Source: Acidobacteriota bacterium (GTDB taxonomy: Bacteria; Acidobacteriota; Blastocatellia; UBA7656). From it: a DNA stretch of 64,000 bases. The stretch covers positions 248,001-312,000 of the forward strand of contig JBFMDH010000002.1 of assembly GCA_040754075.1 (NCBI GenBank), read 5' to 3'. The notes beneath the pieces were generated by a model. That model saw only the letters and a list, made by a program, of their open reading frames with translations. It did not search any database and was not told the origin of the DNA. Made by a program: the position numbers and the translations under genes. Shown in pieces: positions 44,763-53,286 of the stretch (its first letter is position 1; every line of letters begins with the position of its first letter).

Positions 44763-45422
44763 TTACCGCTGCACCTGAGCGTGAAGAAAATCGAGCCATT
44801 CCTGCATGCCCTGTCCGGTCTTTGCCGACAATTCAAATATCGGCATCTCAGGGTGAACCGATTGAATGCTTTGCTGCGCCGCCTGCACATCGAATTCGAC
44901 TGCCGCAGCCAAATCTATTTTGGTGATGATGGCAACATCCGCAGTATTGAAAATGGTTGGATACTTGAGCGGTTTATCTTCGCCTTCGGTAACCGACATC
45001 AAGACCAATCGCAACGCTTCGCCGAGATCGTAACTCGACGGGCACACCAGATTGCCGACGTTTTCAATAAACAGACAATCCAATTCACTCAGATTCCAAC
45101 CCTCAAGAGCGCGCGCCACCATCTCAGCTTCAAGATGGCAAACCGTGCCTGTGGTAATCTGTTTGACCGGCACTTCAGCGCGCGCAAGCCGCGCCGCGTC
45201 ATTATCGGTTGCCAAATCGCCCACCAGCGCCGCAACCCGGCAAGTCGAACGCAATTGTTTGAGGGTTTGCTCTAAAAAAGCGGTTTTGCCCGCGCCCGGA
45301 CTTGATACGAGGCTCACGGCAAACACCCCGGCTTTGTTGAGGCGTTCGCGCAACACGCGCGCCAAAACATCATTGTGTTTCAGGACGTTTTGTCTGACTT
45401 GAACTAAACGGGGAGTGCTCAT
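44763..45422 (-). CDS. hypB: Nickel-insertion GTPase HypB
   Basis: A 219-residue HypB GTPase that delivers nickel to the large subunit with HypA. P-loop SSPGAGKT at about residues 40-47, GDLATDNDAAR switch, TTGTVCHLEAEMV (metal-binding Cys-His), ENVGNLVCPSSYDLGE and the base-recognition TKIDL. There is no His-rich N-terminal nickel store and no N-terminal CxxCGC motif, so it is a minimal HypB. Confidence 0.96.
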   Translation of the reverse strand: MSTPRLVQVRQNVLKHNDVLARVLRERLNKAGVFAVSLVSSPGAGKTAFLEQTLKQLRSTCRVAALVGDLATDNDAARLARAEVPVKQITTGTVCHLEAEMVARALEGWNLSELDCLFIENVGNLVCPSSYDLGEALRLVLMSVTEGEDKPLKYPTIFNTADVAIITKIDLAAAVEFDVQAAQQSIQSVHPEMPIFELSAKTGQGMQEWLDFLHAQVQR

Positions 45423-45767
45423 TTATTGAACCTCCAAAGCGATGACTTCGAGTTCTTTGCCTTGCCGGATTTCGGGTGCGGGCGCGTGGCAAACCGGACA
45501 GAAAAATTTTTGAATCGAATCCAGGGGGCGTTCGCGTTGACACCGCGAACAATAAACCACCACGGGCGCGTCTTCGATGACCAGTCGTGAACCGGCAAGC
45601 GGCGTGTCTACGCAGGCGACCTCCCACGAAAATAACAACGCCTCTTTGACCACCCCTGAAAGTTGTCCCAGTTTTAAATGAAGCGCGGTGACTCGCGCCG
45701 CGCCCTGACGCGCCGCTTCCTGAGTCGCCATCTCAATCATGCTCATTGCAATAGATAATTCATGCAT
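45423..45767 (-). CDS. hypA: Nickel metallochaperone HypA
   Basis: A 114-residue HypA. The ATG at 45767 gives the essential N-terminus MHELSIA, where His2 binds nickel; the longer frame would bury it. The zinc-ribbon has two CxxC pairs (VVYCSRCQRERP and KFFCPVCHAP). The stop codon is directly followed by the hypB start. Confidence 0.95.
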   Translation of the reverse strand: MHELSIAMSMIEMATQEAARQGAARVTALHLKLGQLSGVVKEALLFSWEVACVDTPLAGSRLVIEDAPVVVYCSRCQRERPLDSIQKFFCPVCHAPAPEIRQGKELEVIALEVQ

Positions 45768-45771
45768 GGCG

Positions 45772-45954
45772 TTATCCGGTTGATGATTCACCTTTGTGCT
45801 GTTGCCAAATGTACTTCACTTCGTTTACCTCAATCTCGCCAATTCTATAATCAGTCGGTTCAGCGGGCTTTGATAAACCGAGAGCCAGAACCAGGCTTGC
45901 CAGGCGGCGATTGCCGGAGCTTGGCTGTTCAGGTTCTTCACTCAGCTTGCTCAA
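45772..45954 (-). CDS. Possible 60-residue protein between yceI and hypA
   Basis: An open frame that fills the gap between the YceI gene (stop at 45970) and the hypA ATG at 45767. It begins with TTG at 45954 preceded closely by GAGG. The product is soluble and slightly acidic, ending RIGEIEVNEVKYIWQQHKGESSTG. No family recognised. The tight fit in the operon supports a gene; the weak start and small size argue caution. Confidence 0.4.
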   Translation of the reverse strand: MSKLSEEPEQPSSGNRRLASLVLALGLSKPAEPTDYRIGEIEVNEVKYIWQQHKGESSTG

Positions 45955-45969
45955 CCTCAGCTTCGATGT

Positions 45970-46548
45970 CTAAGCGGTTTCTTTATGCCCGACGAGATCA
46001 AAAGTGAATTTCACTTCATCTTTAACTTTCAACGCGCCGGCTGCAACCGACACCAGTTTGATATTGAAATCGGTCTGCCTTAACGTAAAATCACCGACTG
46101 CTCGCAACCCATCGCCATTCAGGGTAATCTGCGCAATCACCCAGATGCCGCTGCGCGTCACGCCGTGCAAGGTCACGTCGCCGATAATTTTCGCTTTATA
46201 ACGCCCCTCAATAATGCGCGTCAGCATAATTTCTTTGCTCTGAAAAATGATTTCAGGGAAGCGCCTGGCTTCAAGCACATCATGCATCATCGTGCGCTCG
46301 ATCTCTTGCTTGTCCTTTTCTTTGACATCATCAAGCAAGTTCAGAGAATCGATATTTACCGTTAACTGTAGCGAGGCGTTGGTCAGATTATCCGGGGTGA
46401 ATTGCGCTTCGCCCGTAAAATTACGGATGGCAATGGTCGGATTATGCCCGAACCCGGCGAGCAAGCCTGTGGCAAATGCCTGTACCGTGAATTTACTTTG
46501 AGCAGCATCCAACCTATAGCGAGTTACTGAGCCGTCACGTTCACTCAT
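45970..46548 (-). CDS. YceI-family lipocalin-like protein
   Basis: A 192-residue YceI domain: YRLDAAQSKFTVQAFATGLLAGFGHNPTIAIRNFTGEAQF, ending RQTDFNIKLVSVAAGALKVKDEVKFTFDLVG. YceI proteins bind isoprenoid or other hydrophobic molecules in a beta-barrel. Unlike periplasmic YceI it has no signal peptide and so should stay in the cytoplasm with the hydrogenase. Its place in the hydrogenase operon hints at a quinone-linked role, which is inference. Confidence 0.85.
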   Translation of the reverse strand: MSERDGSVTRYRLDAAQSKFTVQAFATGLLAGFGHNPTIAIRNFTGEAQFTPDNLTNASLQLTVNIDSLNLLDDVKEKDKQEIERTMMHDVLEARRFPEIIFQSKEIMLTRIIEGRYKAKIIGDVTLHGVTRSGIWVIAQITLNGDGLRAVGDFTLRQTDFNIKLVSVAAGALKVKDEVKFTFDLVGHKETA

Positions 46549-46575
46549 GCAATTGATTCAGCCTTTCTATACAAA

Positions 46576-46803
46576 TTACATTTCTCGAAGTTTGAAGTAT
46601 CTCTGAATATCGGGACCGATAGCCGACAAATCCACCGGAAATTTGTTCTGTAATCCGGGCAAAACGGCGGATAATCCCGCGCTCACCGTCTTACGCACAA
46701 CCGGATGCGTAATCACCAGACCCGCACCGAAAACCATCAGGGCAAGACCACCCATCAAATAAAGCGTTTCTTTGCTTTCCGAATTGTTGCCGTTGTGTTC
46801 CAT
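46576..46803 (-). CDS. Small single-span membrane protein of the hydrogenase cluster (DUF6893-like)
   Basis: A 75-residue protein from the ATG at 46803, which has AAGGAG 6 bases upstream. One membrane helix lies at about residues 13-33 (LYLMGGLALMVFGAGLVI), and the C-terminus reads PDIQRYFKLREM. The ending resembles the small DUF6893-type proteins found beside group 1h hydrogenases in Actinobacteria. May anchor the soluble hydrogenase to the membrane. Confidence 0.65.
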   Translation of the reverse strand: MEHNGNNSESKETLYLMGGLALMVFGAGLVITHPVVRKTVSAGLSAVLPGLQNKFPVDLSAIGPDIQRYFKLREM

Positions 46804-46975
46804 GTTGCGCTCCTTTGCAAAGTTCCCGCAGGGTATTGCGGGCATCTTGAATCAAATTAGGTTAGCGGTTGAATTGACCGCAGACATCAATGCTTCGATA
46901 GCTTCCAAACACCTTCAACGATTCACTTCATCAACTTTAGAAAGCCGTGCAAACCACCGTTCACATCGGCATGGT

Positions 46976-47539
46976 TTAACCAACTTCACCGCCTGATGAT
47001 TTTGACCTGCCGCTTGCCGAATGCTGACTTCGTTCAGGTGATGAGCAACCATACAAATTCTCTTTGATAAGTTCTTCAAGAAGCTTGACGGCTTCACCAA
47101 CTGCCGCCTGCACCGGCGCGCTCAATCCCATCGCGCCTTCTTCGCCGCCAAGCGATGCCGGTTCGCAACCGACCACCAGCAATTTGTTGAACTGCGCGCC
47201 CATTGAATGCGCCATACGCAACACCTTCAGGGGATTCATGCCGTGAGGTTCAACCATCAAGCCCTGCTCGGTTGATTCGTCGAATTCCTGTAAATCCGGT
47301 TCAATCACATAAAGCGTTCCCGGCGCATTGCCGCGCATGGTTGCATCAACGAAGATGGTCACGTCATAACCATCCATCAATGCATAAGCCAAATCGAAAC
47401 CGCGAATCCCGTAATCAACCACGCGCACCGCATCAGGCATTTCGCGTTGCCTGAGCTGTTTGGCGACTTCCACACCGAAAGCGTCGTCGCCTTGAAAAAT
47501 GTTGCCGATACAGGCAATCAGGATGCGCGGTTGTTCCAT
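46976..47539 (-). CDS. Hydrogenase maturation protease (HyaD/HupD family)
   Basis: A 187-residue endopeptidase that cleaves the C-terminal tail of the large subunit after nickel insertion. Motifs: ACIGNIFQGDDAFGVEVAKQL (first acidic nickel-sensing residue), VDYGIRGFDLAYAL, VDATMRG and VEPHGMNPLKVL (His). The start at 47539 (MEQPRIL) gives the usual N-terminus. A tail of about 25 polar residues follows the domain. Its likely substrate, HhyL, is encoded upstream. Confidence 0.92.
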   Translation of the reverse strand: MEQPRILIACIGNIFQGDDAFGVEVAKQLRQREMPDAVRVVDYGIRGFDLAYALMDGYDVTIFVDATMRGNAPGTLYVIEPDLQEFDESTEQGLMVEPHGMNPLKVLRMAHSMGAQFNKLLVVGCEPASLGGEEGAMGLSAPVQAAVGEAVKLLEELIKENLYGCSSPERSQHSASGRSKSSGGEVG

Positions 47540-47562
47540 GCCTTCACCTTTAAAAATGCCCT

Positions 47563-47862
47563 TCAAACGAGTGGCTCAATCTCTTCCGGCGAAAAAAAGA
47601 AGCGGTGACCGGGTTGCCTGAGCATTCCCAAATCTTTGCCCGGATCGTCATCAACGACGACTGCCAGCAGAATATTATTTTCATAATCCTGCTCGATGCC
47701 TTCGATGGTCGCGAGCTTGCCCGCGAGCGCCAGATCAAAAATGTCGCCGCCTTTGCGCGGTCTGAGGCGCACCCGATTGCCCGCTTTGAGTTCGACGCCG
47801 CCAACTGTAATGCTATCGAGTGGCAGTTTGTCTTCAAGCAGATGCCAATCCAATTCGTTCAT
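47563..47862 (-). CDS. Conserved small protein of group 1h hydrogenase clusters
   Basis: A 99-residue soluble protein with a small beta-barrel look: VELKAGNRVRLRPRKGGDIFDLALAGKLATIEGIEQDYENNILLAVVVDDDPGKDLG, then HRFFFSPEEIEPLV. Proteins of this pattern sit beside the maturation protease in actinobacterial hydrogenase clusters, from memory of those clusters. Function unknown. It starts 18 bases after the preceding gene. Confidence 0.75.
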   Translation of the reverse strand: MNELDWHLLEDKLPLDSITVGGVELKAGNRVRLRPRKGGDIFDLALAGKLATIEGIEQDYENNILLAVVVDDDPGKDLGMLRQPGHRFFFSPEEIEPLV

Positions 47863-47880
47863 GGTGTTGAGAACCTCAAA

Positions 47881-48963
47881 TCAAATTCGTTCGCGCAGCG
47901 CGCCATGCAATTTCATCAACTGTTCGGGCGGCAAACTTTCGACCCTGTCCAAAATTTTTCGCGCGCGTTCATCCACGGCGCGCATCTCGCGTTTCTCTTC
48001 ATCCGTGAGCGTCATAATTCTCAGCAACAGAATTTCGTCAATCTCGGTTCCGTCAAACAAATCACCGTCGCTTTCCGGCGCGATTTGCGGATAGTCATAA
48101 AGAATAATCGGCGATGACAGCATCACCGCGCGCGCGCCTGCTTCGCCCGCCAGCACCGGATAGGTGCCAAGGTTTTGACAATCGGCAACCGCCTCGCTGA
48201 AGGTTTCCGGCGGTTCCAGCAGCGAAACAAATTCGCCGCCCTGCACGCCTAAAATCGTATGCGCGGAAGCCAGCGCGTAAAGCAAGGCTTCATCCCGGGT
48301 TTTACCATTGGCATCATCCAGGCGCGTCAAGTTGAGGAGGCGAACCGTGAGTTTGCATAAACGTTCCGGTGAATCAACCGGCAATCCGGTGTCTTGCGCC
48401 TGCAATTCAATCGTGCCTGCAATCGTCTGTTGTGTGCGAATCACCGCCCCGACAACCGCCTGGTTGGCATCCCTGAGCAGTTCGCGCTCCAGCTTTGCCG
48501 GAAACGAAAAAGTCAACTGCTGCGGTTTGGCAAGGAGTTCATCCAGTTGAAGGTTTGGCGCGTTGAATTCGCGCTCCGTTGCCTCTTGCCATCGTTGAAA
48601 AAACTGCCCGTCAACCTCCAGCGCCTCGACTGCTTGCAACTTTGTTGCGAGCGCCGACGCCAACTCCCCGTCATCACTTGCATCCGCAATCGGGGCATCC
48701 GCAAGTTGGTAAATGTCCCGCGCCATCAAATGCAGAAAGCGCACTTTTATAGCAATCGTGGTGTGCGCTTTGCTCAACACCAGACATTCGGTTTGCAGGC
48801 TTGAGTGTTCGCTGCCGCGTTGCGCTTCGCAATAGGATTCGGGCAGTAACGCGCCGAAATTGAAACGCTGTTGATTCTTGACCGCCGAAGCGCGATACGG
48901 GTAGAGAATATAGCCTTCATAAAGCACCGCGTCGGCAATTTTTTCCACCTGTTTAAAATTCAT
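47881..48963 (-). CDS. Conserved hydrogenase-cluster protein of unknown function (360 residues)
   Basis: Soluble protein whose opening DAVLYEGYILYPYRASAVKNQQRFNFGALLPESY matches a hypothetical protein regularly found in actinobacterial group 1h hydrogenase operons. The ATG at 48963 overlaps the DUF6084 stop (TGATG), so translation is coupled. The C-terminal part (DLFDGTEIDEILLLRIMTLTDEEKREMRAVDERARKILDRV) is helical. No enzyme motif recognised; a role in maturation or assembly is inferred from context. Confidence 0.78.
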   Translation of the reverse strand: MNFKQVEKIADAVLYEGYILYPYRASAVKNQQRFNFGALLPESYCEAQRGSEHSSLQTECLVLSKAHTTIAIKVRFLHLMARDIYQLADAPIADASDDGELASALATKLQAVEALEVDGQFFQRWQEATEREFNAPNLQLDELLAKPQQLTFSFPAKLERELLRDANQAVVGAVIRTQQTIAGTIELQAQDTGLPVDSPERLCKLTVRLLNLTRLDDANGKTRDEALLYALASAHTILGVQGGEFVSLLEPPETFSEAVADCQNLGTYPVLAGEAGARAVMLSSPIILYDYPQIAPESDGDLFDGTEIDEILLLRIMTLTDEEKREMRAVDERARKILDRVESLPPEQLMKLHGALRERI

Positions 48964-49664
48964 CAATGCACCGTTTCGTTATCATCCGTCTCTATCGCCT
49001 GCATCCCTGGGGTTTCGTTTTTTGGCGACTGCGCGGATGCCGACAACAACTGCTCTAAGGTTTGTTCCCAGGTCGGCAATCCCCGCTCAATTTTGTACAG
49101 GTATAAGCGGTCAAAAACATCGCGACGTAAACTGAGCCACGCCGTGTTCGGATAATAGAGATTCATCATCTCTTGCCAGACGCTTATCGGCAGTCGGTAT
49201 TTCGCCTCTTTGCTCCAGGGAATCTGCGCCACCTGTAACGGGTGGGTTGCGCCGGCATAAAAAATCGTGCCGCTGAATTGCAAAACCAACGGCACCTCGC
49301 CGCTTTCAAGCCCGGCAAAATATTTGGTCGCCGCCACGTTGAAATCGAACGTGCAGGGAACCGGCAAATCAATCAATGCGCTGCCGGTAAATGACGGCGC
49401 AATCACGCTGGTATGCGTCCACAGCAAAGTTCTGAGGGTTTGATGCCAACGCGAAGGTTTATCAAATAAATCGTGCAGCCGTTCTTGCTCGGTGGCGCTG
49501 TAGCGACGCTGCGTGGTTTCTATTTGAATCTGACAGCGCAACGCGACGGTATGAATCGACTCCTGCGAATTGGCGTTGGTAATTTCGAGTTTAAAAATCA
49601 ACGTCGGCGCAGCGGCATAAGCTTGGGCTTCGGCGGCGCGAATTTCAAAATGTAAATCAGGCAC
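48963..49664 (-). CDS. DUF6084-family hydrogenase-cluster protein
   Basis: A 233-residue protein beginning at GTG 49664, chosen because AAGGAG lies 7 bases upstream; the frame continues upstream inside the DUF5947 gene. VPDLHFEIRAAEAQAYAAAPTLIFKLEITNANSQESIHTVALRCQIQIE and FDKPSRWHQTLRTLLWTH match DUF6084, a family almost confined to group 1h-type hydrogenase operons. Mostly beta strands, no signal peptide. Overlaps the DUF5947 gene by 8 bases and the next gene by 1. Function unknown. Confidence 0.82.
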   Translation of the reverse strand: MPDLHFEIRAAEAQAYAAAPTLIFKLEITNANSQESIHTVALRCQIQIETTQRRYSATEQERLHDLFDKPSRWHQTLRTLLWTHTSVIAPSFTGSALIDLPVPCTFDFNVAATKYFAGLESGEVPLVLQFSGTIFYAGATHPLQVAQIPWSKEAKYRLPISVWQEMMNLYYPNTAWLSLRRDVFDRLYLYKIERGLPTWEQTLEQLLSASAQSPKNETPGMQAIETDDNETVH

Positions 49665-50304
49665 GAACCGGCTCCTTGATGGAAATTGCGCGATTTTGCA
49701 AATCGTCGAAAAAATCTCTGATTTCATCCCATACCAACGTCCCACCCGAAAGCCCGCGCCAGTGTGCGCGAATCAGTCCCGTCAGTTTGTAACATTGATC
49801 AATCGGCACCAGATAATATTGAGCAGCGGCAAACTGCCGCTCACGTCCGAGGCGATTGATCAACAACGCTTCAACGTCCGCTTCCATCGTCTGCAAAATC
49901 GGGTTCTGCGCGACAATCTCCTGCCAGGCTTCAAGCGTCAGCAACGATTCCGTAGGACCTGCGGGGCTTGGGTAAAACGCCAGCACGCGATTGGCAATCG
50001 TGCTGCGAAAAAAGAACGCCATATTGATGGGAATCATCAGGCTTTCCCACTGCCCATCGGTCAGCAGAAAATCGCTTAAATAACCGATGCGTTTGGGAAC
50101 GCGACGAAATTTACTGTCGGGATTGCTGAACAGGATGGCACACGCCTCACAGGCACAAACCAATTTGCGGCTGGCAGGCTCAAGCAGGTGCTGATGCTCT
50201 GCGCTCAATTCGGTGTTGCACAATTCGCACCGTTCAAGCGGCGCGCTTTCGCGCATCAGGCGGCGCAACGTAGTGAATGGATTGTGGCGTTGTGATATAT
50301 GCAT
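49657..50304 (-). CDS. DUF5947-family protein with a zinc-ribbon-like N-terminus
   Basis: A 215-residue protein of DUF5947, another companion of group 1h hydrogenases. The N-terminal ERCELCNTELSAEHQHLLEPASRKLVCACEACAILF carries two Cys pairs and a His, suggesting a metal site. The rest (RVLAFYPSPAGPTESLLTLEAWQEIV, LLINRLG, YYLVPIDQCYKLTGLIRAHWRGLSGG) is typical of the family. ATG at 50304 or GTG at 50313 are both possible starts. Likely an assembly or maturation factor; unproven. Confidence 0.83.
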   Translation of the reverse strand: MHISQRHNPFTTLRRLMRESAPLERCELCNTELSAEHQHLLEPASRKLVCACEACAILFSNPDSKFRRVPKRIGYLSDFLLTDGQWESLMIPINMAFFFRSTIANRVLAFYPSPAGPTESLLTLEAWQEIVAQNPILQTMEADVEALLINRLGRERQFAAAQYYLVPIDQCYKLTGLIRAHWRGLSGGTLVWDEIRDFFDDLQNRAISIKEPVRA

Positions 50305-50391
50305 GGAATGCACTTACTCTCATCATCAGGAGCCTCATTTTCACCCCTGTTCTCTGGCAAAATGAAAACCGCTGGCTCCCGATGATTAAAC

Positions 50392-51285
50392 TCAATCAAA
50401 CATCGGCAAAGCAATTTTCGCCTGTCCTTGTTCGACCAGTAACGGAAACGGCTCCAGGTAAAGATGCGGTTTATCTAAACTGCGTCCGGCGCGCATCACA
50501 TCAAAGCGTTGCTCGCAAGCGGGACAGATGAGCGCGGTTGCTTTTAAAGCGGCGGTTTGCAAGGTCTGACCGCAATCGGGGCAGAGGTCGTTATAGGCAT
50601 AATAATTTTCTCCCACCCGACAAAAGAGAATCGGACGACCGGAAACCTCTATGGTGCGCACCGCGCCTTCGAGCAAAGAAATCAAGCCGCTGACATTTTC
50701 CCAACCGTGGCTCTCGCCGGTTGCCGTCGTTTGCTGTGTTTGGGCAATGGATTTCTCCAATTGCACAAACGCCGTTGGTTGAGCGACCACGCCTTCGACT
50801 TCGAGTCCGAGAACATCGGGAGCCGTTTCGTAAATCGCCTCTTCAATGGCTAATTTCAGCGTCATCGCCGACGACGCGCAGCCATTGCAACTGCCTTGCA
50901 ATTTCAAGCGAACCACGCCGTCAGTGATGCCGAGAAAATCAACATTGCCGCCGTGCGAACGTAAATAAGGACGCACTTTATCGAGCGCCTGTAGAATGCG
51001 CGACTCCATATCGAGCGGATGCAATCCGTAAAGTAACAACAGCCCGGCAACCAGATCGTCGTCGCCAAAACGGTCAATCAGTTCACTGCCGGTTTGCCCG
51101 GATTCAAATGCTATTTCCAGCATGCGCTCGATGCCTTTGCTGTGGAGTTCCATCACGGTTTGCATCAACTCGACGGCGCTGGCGCGTACATTCGGGTCGG
51201 CTGCCGATTCGATGGTGTGAACCAGATGCTCGATTTTTTGCAGTCGTTGTTGAAATTCTCTTTTATCGATTTGAGCCACAACCAT
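50392..51285 (-). CDS. NifU-like domain fused to a four-cysteine (rubredoxin/Rieske-like) domain
   Basis: A 297-residue fusion. Residues 1-75 are a helical segment. Residues about 80-165 are a NifU C-terminal Fe-S scaffold domain (RPYLRSHGGNVDFLGI, LQGSCNGCASSAMTLKLAIEEAI, the CxxC ligand pair). Residues about 200-297 look like a Rieske ferredoxin fold, but the metal motifs are CPDC and CPAC, so the two Rieske histidines are replaced by cysteines. Located directly downstream of hhyL, it is a good candidate electron carrier for the hydrogenase, comparable in position to the putative Fe-S proteins of mycobacterial uptake hydrogenases. A GTG two codons in (51279) has the better ribosome site. 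Confidence 0.82.
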   Translation of the reverse strand: MVVAQIDKREFQQRLQKIEHLVHTIESAADPNVRASAVELMQTVMELHSKGIERMLEIAFESGQTGSELIDRFGDDDLVAGLLLLYGLHPLDMESRILQALDKVRPYLRSHGGNVDFLGITDGVVRLKLQGSCNGCASSAMTLKLAIEEAIYETAPDVLGLEVEGVVAQPTAFVQLEKSIAQTQQTTATGESHGWENVSGLISLLEGAVRTIEVSGRPILFCRVGENYYAYNDLCPDCGQTLQTAALKATALICPACEQRFDVMRAGRSLDKPHLYLEPFPLLVEQGQAKIALPMFD

Positions 51286-51376
51286 GCCTCTTTTCAGGTT
51301 CGCAAAATTTTAATTGGATAACCCCAATTGTAAATGGTCGCCGCAATAAAATCGGGTCGGCTTTTTAAAGACGGTT

Positions 51377-51426
51377 TAAGGCACGGAGCTGAAAGTTAAG
51401 AACCATAGATAAAACTCCGTGCCTTA
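51377..51426. repeat. 12-bp inverted repeat between hhyL and the NifU-like gene
   Basis: TAAGGCACGGAG (51377-51388) and CTCCGTGCCTTA (51415-51426), perfect, loop 26 nt, in a 179-bp gap in an otherwise tightly packed region. No strong T tract. It may reduce read-through or stabilise the 3' end of the hhySL message, giving more structural than accessory protein. Confidence 0.6.
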
Positions 51427-51464
51427 GGATGCGTGAGAGCGACTGACTCAGGACTCCCTCACTT

Positions 51465-53270
51465 TTAATAATTGACGCCGAACATGGGTGAATGGCGCGT
51501 CTCCAATGTTTTCCCGTTGCCTAAATACATATGCACCCCGCACGGCAGACAGGGATCGAAACTTCTTACGGCACGCATAATATCGATGCCTTTGAAATTA
51601 TCGGGACCGTTCTCTTCAAAAATCGGAGTGCCTTGTACAGCATCTTCATAGGGTCCGGCAGTGCCATAAATGTCACGCGGGTTGGCATTCCACGGCGTCG
51701 GCGGATACGGATGATAATTGGCAATCTTGCCATCACGGATGACGACGTGATGAGATAACACCCCGCGCACCGCTTCGTGAAAACCACAACCAATGGCTTC
51801 TTCGGGAACTTTGAATTCCGTCCAGGTCTTGGTGCGTCCGGCGTGCAATTCCGCCATCGCCTGTTCGGCGAAATGCAGCGCGCAAGCCGCCGCATAAGCT
51901 TGAAAGTAAGTGCGCGCGCGGTCGCGTTCGATGGCATTTGACCATTTCGGCACTTTCCACTCGAATTCAACTTCCGGCATTGACATGGTTTTTGGCAAAT
52001 AGATTTTCACGCTGTTGCCGGTGGCTTTGACATAACCGATATCCACGAGTCCGGCAAGCGCCGTCGCCCAGAGCCGGGCAATCGCGCCGCCGCCGGTATC
52101 CAATGCCAGATGTTTGGTGTCGCCCGGTTCATTGGCGTGATACCAGCGCGGCGACATTACCCAGGTATATTTGTCATCGAAATCGCGCTTTTGCGGTCGG
52201 GGAATCGTCGTTTGATTCCACGGGTGATTCTGGTCTACGGGATTACCAAGCGGGTCTTGCTTGACGAAAGTTTCAGCGTTTTCCCAGCCATCATAGTATG
52301 AACTGCCAAGCAGAATGCGGATGTTGAGATTGATGTCCACGAGGTCTGTAGTGACCAGTTTATTATCCACGACAACGCCCGGCGTCACGTACATGGCGCG
52401 TCCCCAATCGCTCATGTTTTTATAGGTGTAATCGCAAATGTCCGGGTTATTGAACGACCCCCAACAGGCAAGCAGCACGCGCCGCTGTCCGACCTTTTCA
52501 TAACCCGGCAGGGCTTCATAAAAGAAATCGAACAAATCATCATGCAGCGGTACGACTTTCTTCATAAATTCGACATAACGCATCAGGCGGACGATGTAAT
52601 CGGTGAAGAGTTGAATGGTCGGCACGGTGCCGACGCCGCCCGGATAGAGAGTTGATGGATGGACGTGTTTGCCTTCCATCAAACAGAACATTTCGCGGGT
52701 ATAGCGACTGGTTTGCAAAGCTTCGCGATAAAAAGCCCCGGTGAACGGATTGAGCGCCGTCATAATGTCGGAAATTTTGCGATAGCCATGAATATCGGCG
52801 TGCGGCGCGTCGGTCTTCTTGGCTTTTTCCCAGACACTCGGATTGGTCTCTCTGACCATCTGTTCACAGAAATCGACGCCGACCAGATTATCTTGAAAGA
52901 TGTTGTGGTCGAACATATATTCTGCCGCTTCGCCAAGATTGACAATCCATTCGGCAAGCGCCGGCGGATGAATGCCGAATGCCATATTCTGCGCATAGGT
53001 GGCGCAGGTGGCATGATTATCACCGCAGATGCCACAGATGCGGCTGGTAATGAAATGCGCATCGCGGGGGTCTTTGCCCTTCATGAAGATACTGTAGCCG
53101 CGAAAGATTGACGAGGTGCTGTAACATTCGGCGACTTCGCGATTGTCAAAATCAATTTTCGTGTAGATGCCCAGACTGCCGACGATGCGGGTAATCGGGT
53201 CCCAGTTCATCTCTACTAATTTCTTTGAGGCGGTCGGCGCGCTTGATTTCGGTTTCGTCATTGTTGACAT
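51465..53270 (-). CDS. hhyL: [NiFe] hydrogenase large subunit, group 1h type
   Basis: A 601-residue catalytic subunit that splits H2 at the NiFe(CN)2CO site. The N-terminal ligand motif L1 is RICGICGDNHATC and the C-terminal L2 motif is DPCLPCGVH, giving the four nickel-binding cysteines. A 21-residue tail after the His (MYLGNGKTLETRHSPMFGVNY) is the expected substrate of the maturation protease encoded downstream. The neighbours DUF5947 and DUF6084 and the small-subunit sequence point to group 1h, the high-affinity O2-tolerant class used by soil Actinobacteria and Acidobacteriota to consume trace atmospheric H2. Starts 16 bases after hhyS. Confidence 0.95.
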   Translation of the reverse strand: MSTMTKPKSSAPTASKKLVEMNWDPITRIVGSLGIYTKIDFDNREVAECYSTSSIFRGYSIFMKGKDPRDAHFITSRICGICGDNHATCATYAQNMAFGIHPPALAEWIVNLGEAAEYMFDHNIFQDNLVGVDFCEQMVRETNPSVWEKAKKTDAPHADIHGYRKISDIMTALNPFTGAFYREALQTSRYTREMFCLMEGKHVHPSTLYPGGVGTVPTIQLFTDYIVRLMRYVEFMKKVVPLHDDLFDFFYEALPGYEKVGQRRVLLACWGSFNNPDICDYTYKNMSDWGRAMYVTPGVVVDNKLVTTDLVDINLNIRILLGSSYYDGWENAETFVKQDPLGNPVDQNHPWNQTTIPRPQKRDFDDKYTWVMSPRWYHANEPGDTKHLALDTGGGAIARLWATALAGLVDIGYVKATGNSVKIYLPKTMSMPEVEFEWKVPKWSNAIERDRARTYFQAYAAACALHFAEQAMAELHAGRTKTWTEFKVPEEAIGCGFHEAVRGVLSHHVVIRDGKIANYHPYPPTPWNANPRDIYGTAGPYEDAVQGTPIFEENGPDNFKGIDIMRAVRSFDPCLPCGVHMYLGNGKTLETRHSPMFGVNY

Positions 53271-53286
53271 GATGTTCTGCTCCTTA

